Assembly (NCBI RefSeq): GCF_008312885.1
Contig: NZ_VSSO01000001.1
Span: forward strand, 744,001-808,000
Source of the DNA: Lolliginicoccus suaedae
GTDB lineage: Bacteria > Actinomycetota > Actinomycetes > Mycobacteriales > Mycobacteriaceae
Length of the DNA: 64,000 bases
Direction: 5' to 3'
Part shown: in pieces, positions 24,224 to 34,100 of the stretch
How positions within the stretch are numbered: position 1 is the stretch's first letter
Layout: the number at the start of each line of letters is the position of its first letter
Notes under the pieces: generated by a model
What the model was told of the DNA's origin: nothing
Databases searched by the model: none
Seen by the model: the letters and a program-made list of their open reading frames with translations, nothing else
Translations under genes and position numbers: made by a program

Positions 24224-25063
24224 CTACTGCTTCCCCGGCACCGGGAACTGTGTGCGCATCGCGAGGTCCCAGAGCTTGTCCGGGGTGAGCCGACGCTGGA
24301 GGATGGCCAGGGTGGCGCTGGGGGTGACGGTGTAGCGGGCTTTGGGCCTCTTGCGCTCGATCGCTTTGCGGATGACTTTGGCCACCGATTCCGGGCCTCC
24401 TCCGGCGAGCTTGGCGACGGGGCTGGCGTACACCTCGGCGGTGGCTTTCCCGACGTGCTCGTTGAATTTCCCGTATGGACCGTCGTCGAGGTTGTTCACC
24501 GACCCGACGGCGGTTTCCGCGAATTCGGTGGTGATCAGTCCGGGCTCGATCAGGACCACCTGCACGCCGAATCCCTGCACCTCGAACCTCATGGCATCGG
24601 AGATCGCCTCGACCGCGTACTTGGTCGAATGGTAGATGCCTCCGCCGGGGAAGGTCAGCTTGCCGCCCATCGAGCCGATGTTGATGATGCGGCCATGGCC
24701 TGCTTTCCGCATGCCAGGCAGGACGAGCTGGCTCATCCGGATGAGGCCGAACACGTTGGTCTCGAATTGCTTGCGGATGTTGTCCAGCGGGATTGATTCG
24801 ACCGCGCCTGATTGCGAGTACCCGGCGTTGTTCACGAGGGCATCGACGGCGCCCTCGTCGCTCTCGACCTGGGCGACGGCGGCGGCCATGGATTGCTCGT
24901 CGGTGACGTCGAGCGCCAGGGTGCGGCAACCTTTGCCGGCGAGGTCGCGCAGGGTCTCCGGTCGGCGGGCCGTCGCGTAGACGGTATGGCCGTGGCTGAC
25001 GAGCTCGGCCGCGGTGGCCGCTCCGATTCCGCTCGAGCAGCCGGTGATGAGCACTACGGTCAT
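24224..25063 (-). CDS. Short-chain dehydrogenase/reductase (SDR)
   Basis: This 279-residue classical SDR has the cofactor motif TGCSSGIG at the N-terminus, the structural NNAG, IINIGSMGG with the catalytic Ser, and the YHSTK Tyr-Lys pair. The Arg in TARRPE after the second strand favours NADPH. It oxidises or reduces an alcohol/ketone; the substrate is unknown. The C-terminal half (ATLAILQRRLTPDKLWDLAM) resembles SDRs acting on lipids or retinol-like substrates. A CRP-like site lies 80 bases upstream. Confidence 0.92.
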   Translation of the reverse strand: MTVVLITGCSSGIGAATAAELVSHGHTVYATARRPETLRDLAGKGCRTLALDVTDEQSMAAAVAQVESDEGAVDALVNNAGYSQSGAVESIPLDNIRKQFETNVFGLIRMSQLVLPGMRKAGHGRIINIGSMGGKLTFPGGGIYHSTKYAVEAISDAMRFEVQGFGVQVVLIEPGLITTEFAETAVGSVNNLDDGPYGKFNEHVGKATAEVYASPVAKLAGGGPESVAKVIRKAIERKRPKARYTVTPSATLAILQRRLTPDKLWDLAMRTQFPVPGKQ

Positions 25064-25143
25064 CGGTCCTCCTTGTTCCCGGGCTTCGGGTAGCGGCCTG
25101 GGGCTCCGCCCGCTGTCCAGTTAACACCACTTCACGGCCAAGC

Positions 25144-25159
25144 AGTGACCCACATCACG
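25144..25159. promoter_or_regulatory. CRP/GlxR-like site
   Basis: AGTGACCCACATCACG contains GTGA-N6-TCAC, the core of the CRP/GlxR consensus. It shares its whole GTGACCCACATCAC core with the site at 43878. It lies in the 228-base gap upstream of the SDR gene; I see nothing else in that gap. Confidence 0.4.
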
Positions 25160-25291
25160 TCGCTACGCGGAACCTGGCACTCGCGCGGTGCGTCCATATT
25201 TGTCGACGCCGCCGTTCAAGCGGCGCATGCCGGTGCTCTTGCCGCGGCGAGGATGCTCGAGGGGTCGTCGCGGCGAGACCAGCGGTCGCGC

Positions 25292-25894
25292 TCACCGCGA
25301 GCGTCGCAGCGCACCCTCGAGGTACGGCGCGATGTCCTCGTCGGCGAGCAGCCCGCTGTCGCGCACGCCATTCTCGATGAGCTGGAGGTAGGCGGTGCTG
25401 GGCTGGCCGCGAGGCAGGTCGCGCGCGGTTGTCAGGGTGAGGGCGGGCGTGCCGTCGATGTCGGGGAGCCGGAGGGCGACGTTGTACTTGGCGCGCTCGG
25501 GCTCGCCATGGGGGTCGACGGGCAGCGAGGCCGTTCCTCCGATGGGCAGGGTGGGCCAGTGCGGTTCCCAGGGGCATTCGGGGGCGCCGTTCTCCTCGGC
25601 GGCGACGTGGGTGAACTGGTCGAGCTCGATGAGGTAGGCGCGTCCACAACTGTGCTGCCCGTGTGGCGCCGGGCGCGGATCGACGAACGCGACGGATCCG
25701 GTCCAGCGGTGCGAGTGCCCCGCGAAGTAGAGGCGGTGCTGGAGCCACAGTGATCGGGCATCGCGGGGCGGAACGGTGGTCGGTGCTGGACGGTGGGGCC
25801 CGTAGATGCTGGTGGGGCTCGAGCCATTGAGGTAGGCGGCGAACCGGTCAGCGACAAGATTCGAGCCGTACGCGACGTACCAGAGAAGTCCCAC
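25292..25894 (-). CDS. Gamma-glutamylcyclotransferase-like protein
   Basis: This 200-residue protein opens with LLWYVAYGSNLVADRF, the YGSN glycine-loop of the GGCT fold. The mycobacterial relatives I know of are often mislabelled as histone deacetylases. Strands around LYFAGHSHRWTGSVAFVDPRP and GRAYLIELDQF fit that fold. The catalytic Glu of true GGCT enzymes could be in the VAAEENG segment, but I cannot confirm it. It lies 20 bases downstream of the WS/DGAT-like gene on the same strand. Confidence 0.75.
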   Translation of the reverse strand: MGLLWYVAYGSNLVADRFAAYLNGSSPTSIYGPHRPAPTTVPPRDARSLWLQHRLYFAGHSHRWTGSVAFVDPRPAPHGQHSCGRAYLIELDQFTHVAAEENGAPECPWEPHWPTLPIGGTASLPVDPHGEPERAKYNVALRLPDIDGTPALTLTTARDLPRGQPSTAYLQLIENGVRDSGLLADEDIAPYLEGALRRSR

Positions 25895-25914
25895 CGGCCC
25901 AGGGTAAACCGCAT

Positions 25915-27366
25915 CTACCCGGAAGATGGGGCTCCTGCATCATCGGCGAGCGCGGCATCGCGGCCCTGGGCGAGCTCGAGGAAGGCGGCCTCGATGTGCT
26001 GGCGGTAGCGTTGCGGGTCTCGCAGCGCGCTAGCTCCCCCGGAGATCGAGACCATCAGCTCGTCGTTGAGATTGGTGACCTGGTGGGTCAGCGGCGCGCC
26101 CTTATTGAGCAGGGAGACGATCTGGGTGCGTACGGCCGGTGCATCTCCGAGGTAGAGGGGCTGCTTGCCGCGGAAGGTGTTGGTGATGGCCACGTTGGCT
26201 GACCGGCGTTCCTCGGTGTCCTTGCGGTGGAGCCGCGCGGCGAGCGGCGCCAGCAGGGTCAGCGCGGCCTGCTCGTGGAGGAACTGGCGGCCGGTGGCGG
26301 CGCTGTTCTTCACCGTTGTCGTGGTGCGGTGGGTAAGCCGGAGGCACTCGGTGGGATCGCCCGCGGTGGTCCACAGCGGGATGGTGCCGCGGGTGATGTT
26401 GTTGCCCGCGGTGCGCCCCGCCGCCGAGGGCACCGCGATGGGGATGAAGCATTGCAGTGGCTCGTCGGGTAGCTCGTCGGTTTCGGCCAGGTAGGCGCGC
26501 ACCGCGAGCGTGACGGCGGCGACGACGACATCGTTGACGGTTGCTCCGGGCACGGTCTTGCGTGCTGCGGCGATGGAGTCCAGGGGCACGGTGAGGAACT
26601 CGTGGACGCGTGAGGACTCGTCGGGGTCGGTGTCGATGGATGAGCGAACGGGCAGCGGCTCGGGCTCCGCGGACTCGCCTGGGTCGGTGGGCGGCGGTGG
26701 CCCCTCGCCGTCGAGCAAGGGATCAACGATGCGGTTTGCCTGGCGGAAGAGCTGGACGGTGGTTCGCAGGCGAGGAACGAGGCCGACGAGCGCGGTCAGG
26801 AGAATGCCTTGCGGCAGCACGGACCGGCGTGCTTGGTAGGGCGCAATGGGGGCCTGCTGCCGCCAGTCCTGCGGCTGGGGCGAGAAGAGCTTGCGCTCGA
26901 TGGCGGCACGGGCGGTGCCGTCCATCGCTGCGTGGTCGGTGCGCAGCACGATGACAGTGGCGCCGGGCGGGAGCTCGGGCGCAGCCTCCACGCCTTCGAT
27001 GAGGATCACCTCGAGCGGGACCTCGCCGGCATCGGGCTCGGCGGCGATGGCCTCCAGGGTGGCGATCATATCGGCCCAGGTGCCAGTGCCGCGTACGGTG
27101 CGCGAGGTGATGCGCCGCCTGCCGGGCTTGGTCCCGTCGGCGACCCAGGCTGGATTGTCCAGCTTCAGCGGCGTCGGAGCGAGCCGCTGGTGCATCAAGG
27201 GCTCGTCACCGATGCGGTTCATGACGTAGTCCCCTAGCTCGTCGAGCGTGGCGGGCGCGTAGGTGGCGGCGCGCGAGTCGAAGGCGTACGCGGCAACGAC
27301 GGCGCGGCGGAACGGTTCGCCGAACAGGTAGTAGAACAGTGCACCGATCCCGTCGATCCGTTCCAT
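25915..27366 (-). CDS. WS/DGAT-like O-acyltransferase
   Basis: This 483-residue protein is built like bacterial wax ester synthases/diacylglycerol acyltransferases, which transfer acyl from acyl-CoA to an alcohol or diacylglycerol. It begins with the typical MERIDGIGALFYYL. The active-site motif usually written HHxxxDG appears as DHAAMDG, with the first His replaced by Asp and the second, catalytic His kept. The later VNDVVVAAVTLAVRAYL and GNNITRGTIPL segments match the family. The ATG at 27366 follows AAGGGA. It is divergent from the mycolyltransferase, which also fits lipid metabolism. Confidence 0.85.
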   Translation of the reverse strand: MERIDGIGALFYYLFGEPFRRAVVAAYAFDSRAATYAPATLDELGDYVMNRIGDEPLMHQRLAPTPLKLDNPAWVADGTKPGRRRITSRTVRGTGTWADMIATLEAIAAEPDAGEVPLEVILIEGVEAAPELPPGATVIVLRTDHAAMDGTARAAIERKLFSPQPQDWRQQAPIAPYQARRSVLPQGILLTALVGLVPRLRTTVQLFRQANRIVDPLLDGEGPPPPTDPGESAEPEPLPVRSSIDTDPDESSRVHEFLTVPLDSIAAARKTVPGATVNDVVVAAVTLAVRAYLAETDELPDEPLQCFIPIAVPSAAGRTAGNNITRGTIPLWTTAGDPTECLRLTHRTTTTVKNSAATGRQFLHEQAALTLLAPLAARLHRKDTEERRSANVAITNTFRGKQPLYLGDAPAVRTQIVSLLNKGAPLTHQVTNLNDELMVSISGGASALRDPQRYRQHIEAAFLELAQGRDAALADDAGAPSSG

Positions 27367-27548
27367 GGATGCTCCCTTCGCCTGGCCCGGGTCCATCCAA
27401 GCACATGGCTGGCGGCTCTTCGCCCCTCCTGTTAGAGACACCGTGGCGGGTATCCTCCCATCGTTGCGCACCAGAACCGACGGCGCAGGTCACGGATTAG
27501 TAAATCCATGTAGCGTATGAGAGGTCACACCTTATTTGTCCTGGGCGC

Positions 27549-28619
27549 GTGAGCGAGGTTCGTGTGAGTGCTGAATTGAAGATTGCGTCGGCTCCTGGGC
27601 GCCGTGCCGCGTGGGCCCTCAGGCTCTCGATCGCTTCGCTTGCCCCCTCCCTGTTGCTCCCGGTGGCGCTCGCGCCGATGTCACATGCGTTCCCAGCGCA
27701 GGCGGTCCCCGCGCAGGCCGCTTCGGCACAGTCCGCTTCGGTGTCGGCGTCGATCGTCCAGGTGGAGCAGGTCTCACCGACCTGGTCGGACATCCTGGTC
27801 GCGTCACCGTCGATGCAGCGGACGATCCGGGTGCATGTCCTGCATCCCGCGCATTCCTCTCCCCGGCCCACGTTCTACCTCCTTGATGGCAACGAGGCGA
27901 GCGAGGTGCGCAGCGACTGGATCACCAAGACGGACATCGTCGATTTCGCCGCCTCGAAGGACGTCAATGTCGTCCTGCCCGCGGGCGGCGAGGCGTCGTA
28001 CTACACGGACTGGCAGCGCCCTGATCCGGAGCTGGGCGTGAACATGTGGGAGACGTTCCTGACGGACGAGCTGCCACCCCTGATCGATGGCTTCTTCCAT
28101 GGCAATGGTCGTGATGCGATCGGTGGGATCTCGATGGGCGGGCAGGCGGCGCTGACGCTCGCGTCGCGGCATCCGGGCCGGTACGACGCCACCGTGGCGA
28201 TCAGCGCGTGCCCGCTGGTGGCGCAGCAGCCCTACCAGGACTCGGTGCGGGCAGGCATAGCCTCGCGTGGCGGGAACGCGACGAACATGTGGGGGCAGCG
28301 GGATGATCCGGCTTGGTTCGCGCATGATCCGTCGATGAACCTCGATGGGCTGCGGGGCACCGAGATCTACCTCTACGCTGGAAGCGGGCTGCCTGGCGTG
28401 CACGAGCAAGGCTTCGATCAGTCTGGCCTGGCCACCATCCTCGTGGGTGGGCCCATCGAGGCGGCGGCTTCGCTGTGCACCGTGGACTTCGCCGCCCGGC
28501 TCGCGGGAGCAGGCATCCCAGCGATGGTGGACCTGCGTCCCACGGGCACGCACTCGTGGCCGTACTGGCAGGATGCGCTCCGGTCCGCGTGGCCCACGGT
28601 CGAGTCCGCCCTGCGATAG
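27549..28619 (+). CDS. Mycolyltransferase (antigen 85-type esterase)
   Basis: This 356-residue secreted protein has a long N-terminal region with a signal segment (LAPSLLLPVALAPMSHA) followed by Ala-rich repeats. The alpha/beta hydrolase core matches mycolyltransferases, which attach mycolic acids to trehalose or arabinogalactan in the outer envelope: FYLLDGNEA, WETFLTDELPPLID, the nucleophile GISMGGQAAL, and the catalytic His in GTHSWPYW. The start is a GTG at 27549; another GTG lies 15 bases on. It is the clearest sign that the organism makes mycolic acids. Confidence 0.9.
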   Translation: MSEVRVSAELKIASAPGRRAAWALRLSIASLAPSLLLPVALAPMSHAFPAQAVPAQAASAQSASVSASIVQVEQVSPTWSDILVASPSMQRTIRVHVLHPAHSSPRPTFYLLDGNEASEVRSDWITKTDIVDFAASKDVNVVLPAGGEASYYTDWQRPDPELGVNMWETFLTDELPPLIDGFFHGNGRDAIGGISMGGQAALTLASRHPGRYDATVAISACPLVAQQPYQDSVRAGIASRGGNATNMWGQRDDPAWFAHDPSMNLDGLRGTEIYLYAGSGLPGVHEQGFDQSGLATILVGGPIEAAASLCTVDFAARLAGAGIPAMVDLRPTGTHSWPYWQDALRSAWPTVESALR

Positions 28620-28700
28620 GTTCCGGGCGCTCCTGGCTGCTCCGCTTGGCCGACGAGTGTGCCCAGCACGGCCCGCGGGTGTGCCCAGCACCGCCCGCGA

Positions 28701-28751
28701 GTGTGCGAAGAACGACAGCTCAAGGCACTGAAGCTGTCGTTTTTCGCACAC
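28701..28751. terminator. Palindrome of family 2, probable bidirectional terminator
   Basis: The 20-bp arms 28701-28720 and 28732-28751 are inverted repeats with one mismatch and an 11-base loop; the right arm contains TTTTT. It lies between the convergent stops of the mycolyltransferase and glycosyltransferase genes. A second copy is at 50336. Confidence 0.78.
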
Positions 28752-28754
28752 CCG

Positions 28755-28793
28755 CGCCGCACACCCGCGCCGCACACCCGCGCCGCACACCCG
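28755..28793. repeat. Three tandem 13-bp repeats
   Basis: CGCCGCACACCCG is repeated three times without change, directly after the family 2 palindrome, whose end (CGCACACCCG) is a partial fourth unit. This looks like slippage of the palindrome's flank. Confidence 0.85.
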
Positions 28794-28809
28794 AGCGCCT
28801 GGAGAACTC

Positions 28810-29967
28810 CTACCCGAGCCCGGCGAGGATCTCCGCGGCGCGCACCGCTCCCCCGGCCTCGCGGAACGATTGCCCGATCCGCGCGGCAGCGGCCTGGTGC
28901 CCGGCGGCGGGGTCGAGCACTGTATCGAGGGCCGTAGCGATGTGCTGCTCGGTAGCACGGCGGAACCGCAGCCGCAGCCCGGCTCCGGCGTCGACGACCT
29001 GCTGGGCGACCACGGGCTGGTCATCGCGGACCGGGGCGGTGACCAGAGGCAGTCCGTTCCATAGGGATTCGCAAACGGTGTTGTGCCCGGCGTGGCAGAT
29101 CACCGCATCCATGGCGGGCAGCAGCGCCCGCTGGGGGACGAACTTCTGCACGAGGACGTTGCTGGGCGGATCGGCGACCGCGCCATCCGGGTCGACGAGC
29201 ACCGCTCGATACCGATCCGGGCGCGCTCCGATCGCTGCTGCGGCGTTGCGCAGGAATGCCGCACCAGTCGCCCCGTTGACAGTGCCCATGCTGATGAGGA
29301 TGTTGCGCTGGTCGTTGTCGAGGAAGTCCCAGGGGAAATCGCTGCGCGCCGCGCTGGCACCATCGTCGGCGAGGGCGGGTCCGACCATCCAGCAGCGCTC
29401 GGCGGCGATGGCGGGGGTGCCCGACAGCTCTGCCGTGGTGAACGCGAGGATGCCGTGCGGCGAGAAACGCGGATCGTGGCCGGAGGCAGGCGCCCCGAGC
29501 TCGTCGCGGAGCTCGTCGATGAGGCCCGTGATCCAGTCCTTGACCTTGGGCATCGAGGCCAGGGGGTCAGTGAGCTCTGTGGAGGTGGTGGCCGAGGTGA
29601 TCCAGGTGATGCCCGCGCGCTCGGCGACGAGCGAACCGGCCAGGGCTTGCTGGTCAGCGATGATGGCATCGGGGCGGAAGTGCTGGATGGCGGCAGTGAC
29701 GTCGGGCTCCATGGCACGGCCGAGCGGGATGAAGAAGTGCTCCCACAGGAACTTCAGCGCCGCCGGGCCAACTAGATCGCCACGTTCCTCGAGGGAGATG
29801 GTGGCGCAATCGTAGATGTTCAGGCCGGTGCCGCCGAGGGCATGGAGGACGCGGGCGTCCCCGACCCAGGCGACGTCATGGCCCCGCCTCGCGAGCTCGC
29901 TGCCCACCGCGAGGGTGGGATTGATGTGGCCGACGAGCGGTGGCACGACGAATAGGTAGCGGCTCAC
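28810..29967 (-). CDS. MGT-type UDP-glycosyltransferase
   Basis: This protein of about 385 residues belongs to the macrolide/zeaxanthin-type GT1 family, which moves a sugar from a nucleotide donor to a small lipophilic acceptor. The N-terminal domain has YLFVVPPLVGHINPTLAVGSEL with the acceptor-site His. The C-terminal donor site is CHAGHNTVCESLWNGLPLVTAPVRDDQPVVAQ. The open frame reaches 30387, but the upstream part overlaps the hydrolase gene. The GTG at 29967 directly follows the hydrolase stop and gives the proper family start. As the last gene of the synthase operon it probably glycosylates the product. Confidence 0.92.
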   Translation of the reverse strand: MSRYLFVVPPLVGHINPTLAVGSELARRGHDVAWVGDARVLHALGGTGLNIYDCATISLEERGDLVGPAALKFLWEHFFIPLGRAMEPDVTAAIQHFRPDAIIADQQALAGSLVAERAGITWITSATTSTELTDPLASMPKVKDWITGLIDELRDELGAPASGHDPRFSPHGILAFTTAELSGTPAIAAERCWMVGPALADDGASAARSDFPWDFLDNDQRNILISMGTVNGATGAAFLRNAAAAIGARPDRYRAVLVDPDGAVADPPSNVLVQKFVPQRALLPAMDAVICHAGHNTVCESLWNGLPLVTAPVRDDQPVVAQQVVDAGAGLRLRFRRATEQHIATALDTVLDPAAGHQAAAARIGQSFREAGGAVRAAEILAGLG

Positions 29968-29969
29968 GA

Positions 29970-30779
29970 TCAGGCGCCGATCTGGTGCGCCCCGCCGAGC
30001 GTGGCCTGGTGGCCACCGAACAGCCAGTCGGCGACGAGGGTGCGAGTGAGGGCGGGCTTCTCGACGAGCACCGAGTGGCCCATGCCGTCGAGGATGCGGG
30101 CCTCGAACGCGGCGAGCTGCCCGCGCAGCAGCTCCACCTGGTAGGACAGCCCGGTCTGGGTGCCGAACACGCCGAGCACGGGACAGGTGATGTCGGTGAG
30201 GTCCTCGCTGATGAGCTGGCTCGCGGGGATGTCCTCGACGATGCTGGTGGTCTGGAGGATCTTGTAGGCGGCCTTCGAGAGCCGCGCGGGGTGCGAGCCA
30301 TAGTTGGTGGCGATGTGCTCGAACGCGCCGTCGGCGCTGAGCCGCTGCACCGCGTCGGTGAGCCCCTCGTTGATGTGGGTGGCCCACTGCTGGACGGGTG
30401 GCTCGGCCTCCATGAACAGGATGCTGGCGGTGCGCTCGGGGTGCGCGGCGGCGAACCCGAAAGCGATGGTGCCGCCGAAGGAGTTGCCGACGAGGTGCAC
30501 GGGCCAGGTGATGCCGAGCGCGTCGAGGAGCCCGTCGAGGTCATCGACGAAGCGCTCGAGCTGGTATCCGGTGGCGGGACGCGTGGTGCGGCCGTGGCCG
30601 CGCAGGTCATACATGACGACGTCGACGCCGAGCTCGGCGAGCGCGGGCCCCACGGTGAAGTAGTAGCTCGCGAGGCTGTCGTAGAGCAGCCCGTGCAGCA
30701 GCACCACCGTCACGCCCGTGTCGGTGGGGCCCATGCGCTGGACGTGGATGTCGATGTCGCCGACGGAAACCTTGTTCAC
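29970..30779 (-). CDS. Alpha/beta hydrolase of the synthase operon
   Basis: This 269-residue hydrolase has the oxyanion segment LLHGLLYDS, the nucleophile elbow GNSFGG near residue 98, the acid likely in LGVFGTQTG, and the catalytic His in MGHSVLVEKP. In this operon it may release the finished chain from an ACP as a type II thioesterase or hydrolyse an intermediate (inference). Its ATG overlaps the ACP stop by 4 bases. Confidence 0.9.
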   Translation of the reverse strand: MNKVSVGDIDIHVQRMGPTDTGVTVVLLHGLLYDSLASYYFTVGPALAELGVDVVMYDLRGHGRTTRPATGYQLERFVDDLDGLLDALGITWPVHLVGNSFGGTIAFGFAAAHPERTASILFMEAEPPVQQWATHINEGLTDAVQRLSADGAFEHIATNYGSHPARLSKAAYKILQTTSIVEDIPASQLISEDLTDITCPVLGVFGTQTGLSYQVELLRGQLAAFEARILDGMGHSVLVEKPALTRTLVADWLFGGHQATLGGAHQIGA

Positions 30780-31126
30780 GCCTGCTCCCCCGCTGGCTGC
30801 TCCGCTGCTGCCGGTGCCTCGGTGCTCGCGAGGCTCTCGACGACGAAGTCAACGAGCTGCCCGACCGTGACGTGCATGATCTGCTCGAGCTCCATGCCGG
30901 CGATGAACTGCGCGAAGTTCACGCGGTCGCCCCAGCGCTCGCGCAGCAGCCCGGACAGCGCCACGAGATCGATGCTCTCCATCTCGAGATCGTCATGGAA
31001 CTCGGTCTCGCGGGCGACGTCGCTGGGGTCGACGTCGAACAGCTCGAGCATGTCGGCCAGCATGCCCACGATCGCGTCGAATACCTCGGCCTCGCTGACA
31101 GCGCCGGTGGCTGGGGTGTTGCTCAT
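30776..31126 (-). CDS. Discrete acyl carrier protein
   Basis: This 116-residue protein has one carrier domain. The phosphopantetheine Ser lies in DDLEMESIDLVAL (E-S-I in place of the usual D-S-L). A C-terminal tail (ASTEAPAAAEQPAGEQA) follows the last helix. The frame extends upstream, but the ATG at 31126 overlaps the second synthase stop by 4 bases and gives a normal ACP. It may carry the starter or the finished chain, separate from the ACP built into the first synthase. Confidence 0.9.
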   Translation of the reverse strand: MSNTPATGAVSEAEVFDAIVGMLADMLELFDVDPSDVARETEFHDDLEMESIDLVALSGLLRERWGDRVNFAQFIAGMELEQIMHVTVGQLVDFVVESLASTEAPAAAEQPAGEQA

Positions 31127-34100
31127 GGGTTGTGTGTCCCCTCGTCGATGTGGCTGGTCCCGGTTTGATCGGTCCAGGCCACCACATAGGTGCGTGGCGG
31201 CAAGGGTAGCGGGTTGCGGGTGACCGTCGCGCGCACCGGTTGATCGATGCCGCGGTGGCGCACAGTGAGGCGGTCCGGGCTGGCGGTGATGACCTCGAAC
31301 TGCTTGGGCGCGCCGTCGAGGCCGGTGCGCAGCTTCTTGGCCACGGCTTCCTTGGCGGTCCAGAAGCGGGCGAACCACAGCGCCCGATCATTGGCCTCGC
31401 TGCTAGCGAGCGCATCGAGCAGGTGGCGCTCGCGCTCGGTGAGCGCCGCCTCCTCGGTGGTGGCGTCGCGCTCGAGGACTTCCTCGACATCGATGCCGCA
31501 GGGGCCGCTCGCGGCGATGGCGACGCCCAGCTCGGCGCAGTGCGCGATGGAGAGTGCTAGCTCAGGCAGTGCCCGGCCGTGGGTGCCGGTGGCGAATGGC
31601 GCCCCGCCCGGCTCGTTGCCGATCTCGATCTCCTGCGGGAAGATCCCGGCCGCGTCGGTGCGCCACAGCAGCTGCCGGATGGCGTCCTTTGCGGCGATGC
31701 GCCCGAGCAGCCATTGCCGCTTGCGCCGGGGCGGGATGGCCTCGTACTGGTCGCGCTCGGGGGCTCCGAGCATCTTGCGGACCACGAGCTCGCGGGTGGC
31801 GAGATCCGGCCACATCTCGGCGACCTCCGCCCAGCCCTCGGGATGCAGCGTGGCGAGGGTGTTGTGCTCGGGCTCGCAATCGGTGGCACGGATGGCGGGG
31901 TTGGAGTCGAAGCGGCGATCCTGCCATCCGGTGATCTGCGCCCACACCGCGCCATCAGTGATCATCTGGATGTCGGCGGTGATGAACTGGTGGGTGACCT
32001 CGCGGATGAGGATCGTGCATTCGACGATGCTTCCCGCGGCCGGGTGGGGGCCGTGGAAGTCGATGCGGTCCATGCCGACGGGGAAGACGGTGGAACGCTC
32101 GGTCATGGTGGTCTGCACCCAGTAGCCGAGGAGCTGCCCAGCGTTGTCGAGCAGCGCGCCGGGGGCGGCAGGGGCGCGCAGCAGCCCGCGGACGTGCCGG
32201 TCCCCCATGGCGGTCAGCTCGGTGACGCCCTGGAACCGGGGGCCGTGGAACATCCAGCGGCGGGTGTAGAGCTCGTGCGCCTCGTCGGTGGGGGCGTGCT
32301 CGGTGCTCGGGTCGATGCGCCAGGCCTCGGGCCGCGGCGGGTACTGGTCATCAAGGGCGATGCTGGCGCGCGCGTGGCCCTGGAGGGTCACGGTGACTGT
32401 CGTGCCGCTATCCGGCTCGACGATGACGGGCACGGTGGCCGACGGGATGACCGGCAGCCATTTCTGGAACCGCACGCCGGTCAGCGCTACAGGGGCGCGC
32501 CCGGGGGCGCTGCTGCTGGCGTGCTCCATCATGTGGTGCACCAGCGTGGTGGCGGGCACGACGGGCCAGCGGTCCTCGTCGATGGGCCAGCCCTCAGGCA
32601 TCTTGAAGAAGCTGTGATCAATCAGGTATGGCATCGCGTCGAGGGAGACGTCCAGCGAGGTCCTCGACGGCCGGAGCGGTTGCGGGACGGGAGGTCGCGG
32701 CGCAGGAGGTTGCGGACCTGGGGGCCTGGTGGCACGCGGAGCGGAAGCGGCGGCCATGAGCTCCTGGGCGACGCGCTGGGTGTCGGCGACAAGCGCGGAG
32801 AACTCGGCCCCCCAGGCGCTGGTGGCGGGAGCGGCGGGGACGCTGGCGTCGATAGCACCGGCCTGGGGCAGGCGGGACCGCGGCGCGAGCCCGGCGCGTT
32901 GCGCGAGGGGGATGCTCACCAGCGGACCGCCCATGGCGATGGGCATGCGCCGCCCTTGCCGCGGCGACGGTGCGTCGGCACGGGTGTGGTGACCCTCGAC
33001 CCAGAGCGCGGCGATCACTCGGTCGAGCTGATCGGCGGCACTGGCCTTGGTGGTGTGCGCGGGGATGGCGAGATGATCGCGGTCGGCGAGGATGTCGCCG
33101 ATGAGCGCGCTGACCTGCCCGGTTCCCATCTGGATGAACACGCTGTTGCCGTCGTCGTGCATGCGGGTGATGAGCTCGCGGAAGCGGACGGTCTCCACGA
33201 GGTGGCGCAGGTAGATCGCCCGGATCTCGATGGGGTCGGCCGGGAACTTCTCGGTGGTGGTGGCGGACCACACCGGCACGGTGGCGGCGCGGATGGTGAG
33301 CGCGTCGAGGTCACGGATGATCGGTTCGAGGAACGGGATCAGCATCGGCGTGTGGAAGCCGGACTGGAACGGCAGCACCTGGCTGATGATGCCGTCGGCG
33401 CGGAACTTCTCGACGAGCGCGGCGACGTTCTTGCCCGGCCCGCACACCATGGACTGGTTGGGGGCGTTATCGTGCGAGAGGACCACATCGGGGAAGGCGC
33501 CCAAGGCCTCGCGCACGCGGTCCGCGGTGGTGCCGATGACCGCGAACTCCACACCGGGGACGGTGATGGAGGCGGGGTCGAACCTGTCGAGGAATGCGTC
33601 GATCTCGTTGGTGTCGAACATGCCGCCCTGGGTCATGGCGGACCATTCGCCCACGCTGTGCCCCGCGAGCGCTCCGGCGGTGACGCCGCGCTCGGCGAGG
33701 GCGCGGTGCAGCACCCGGCCGAGCTGGAACACTGCGGCGCCGTGCGCGCCGATCTGCTCGGTGCCGGTGGCCAGGCCACTGAGCGGCATGCCAAGCTCGC
33801 GGGCTACCTCGGTGACGTCGGGGGCGAAGTCTGCCTCGAGGCCGGGGAAGACCATGGCGACCTTGCCACCGCCGGGTCCGAGCAGCGGCGAGGGCGTGAA
33901 CCACATGTTGGAGCGGCCGCGCCACGCGGCGCCCCGCGCGACGGCCTTGCGCGCGAGGGCGAGACGCTTCGGAGTGGGTTCGTCGATAGCGATGCGGGCG
34001 GGCCCGGAACCTGTCGCGGTCGTGGCAAGCAAGTCCGCATCGGCCACGTCGAGGGCAGTGGCGAGGTCGGCGGCGGTGGGCGCGGCGAGGCGCAGGATGC

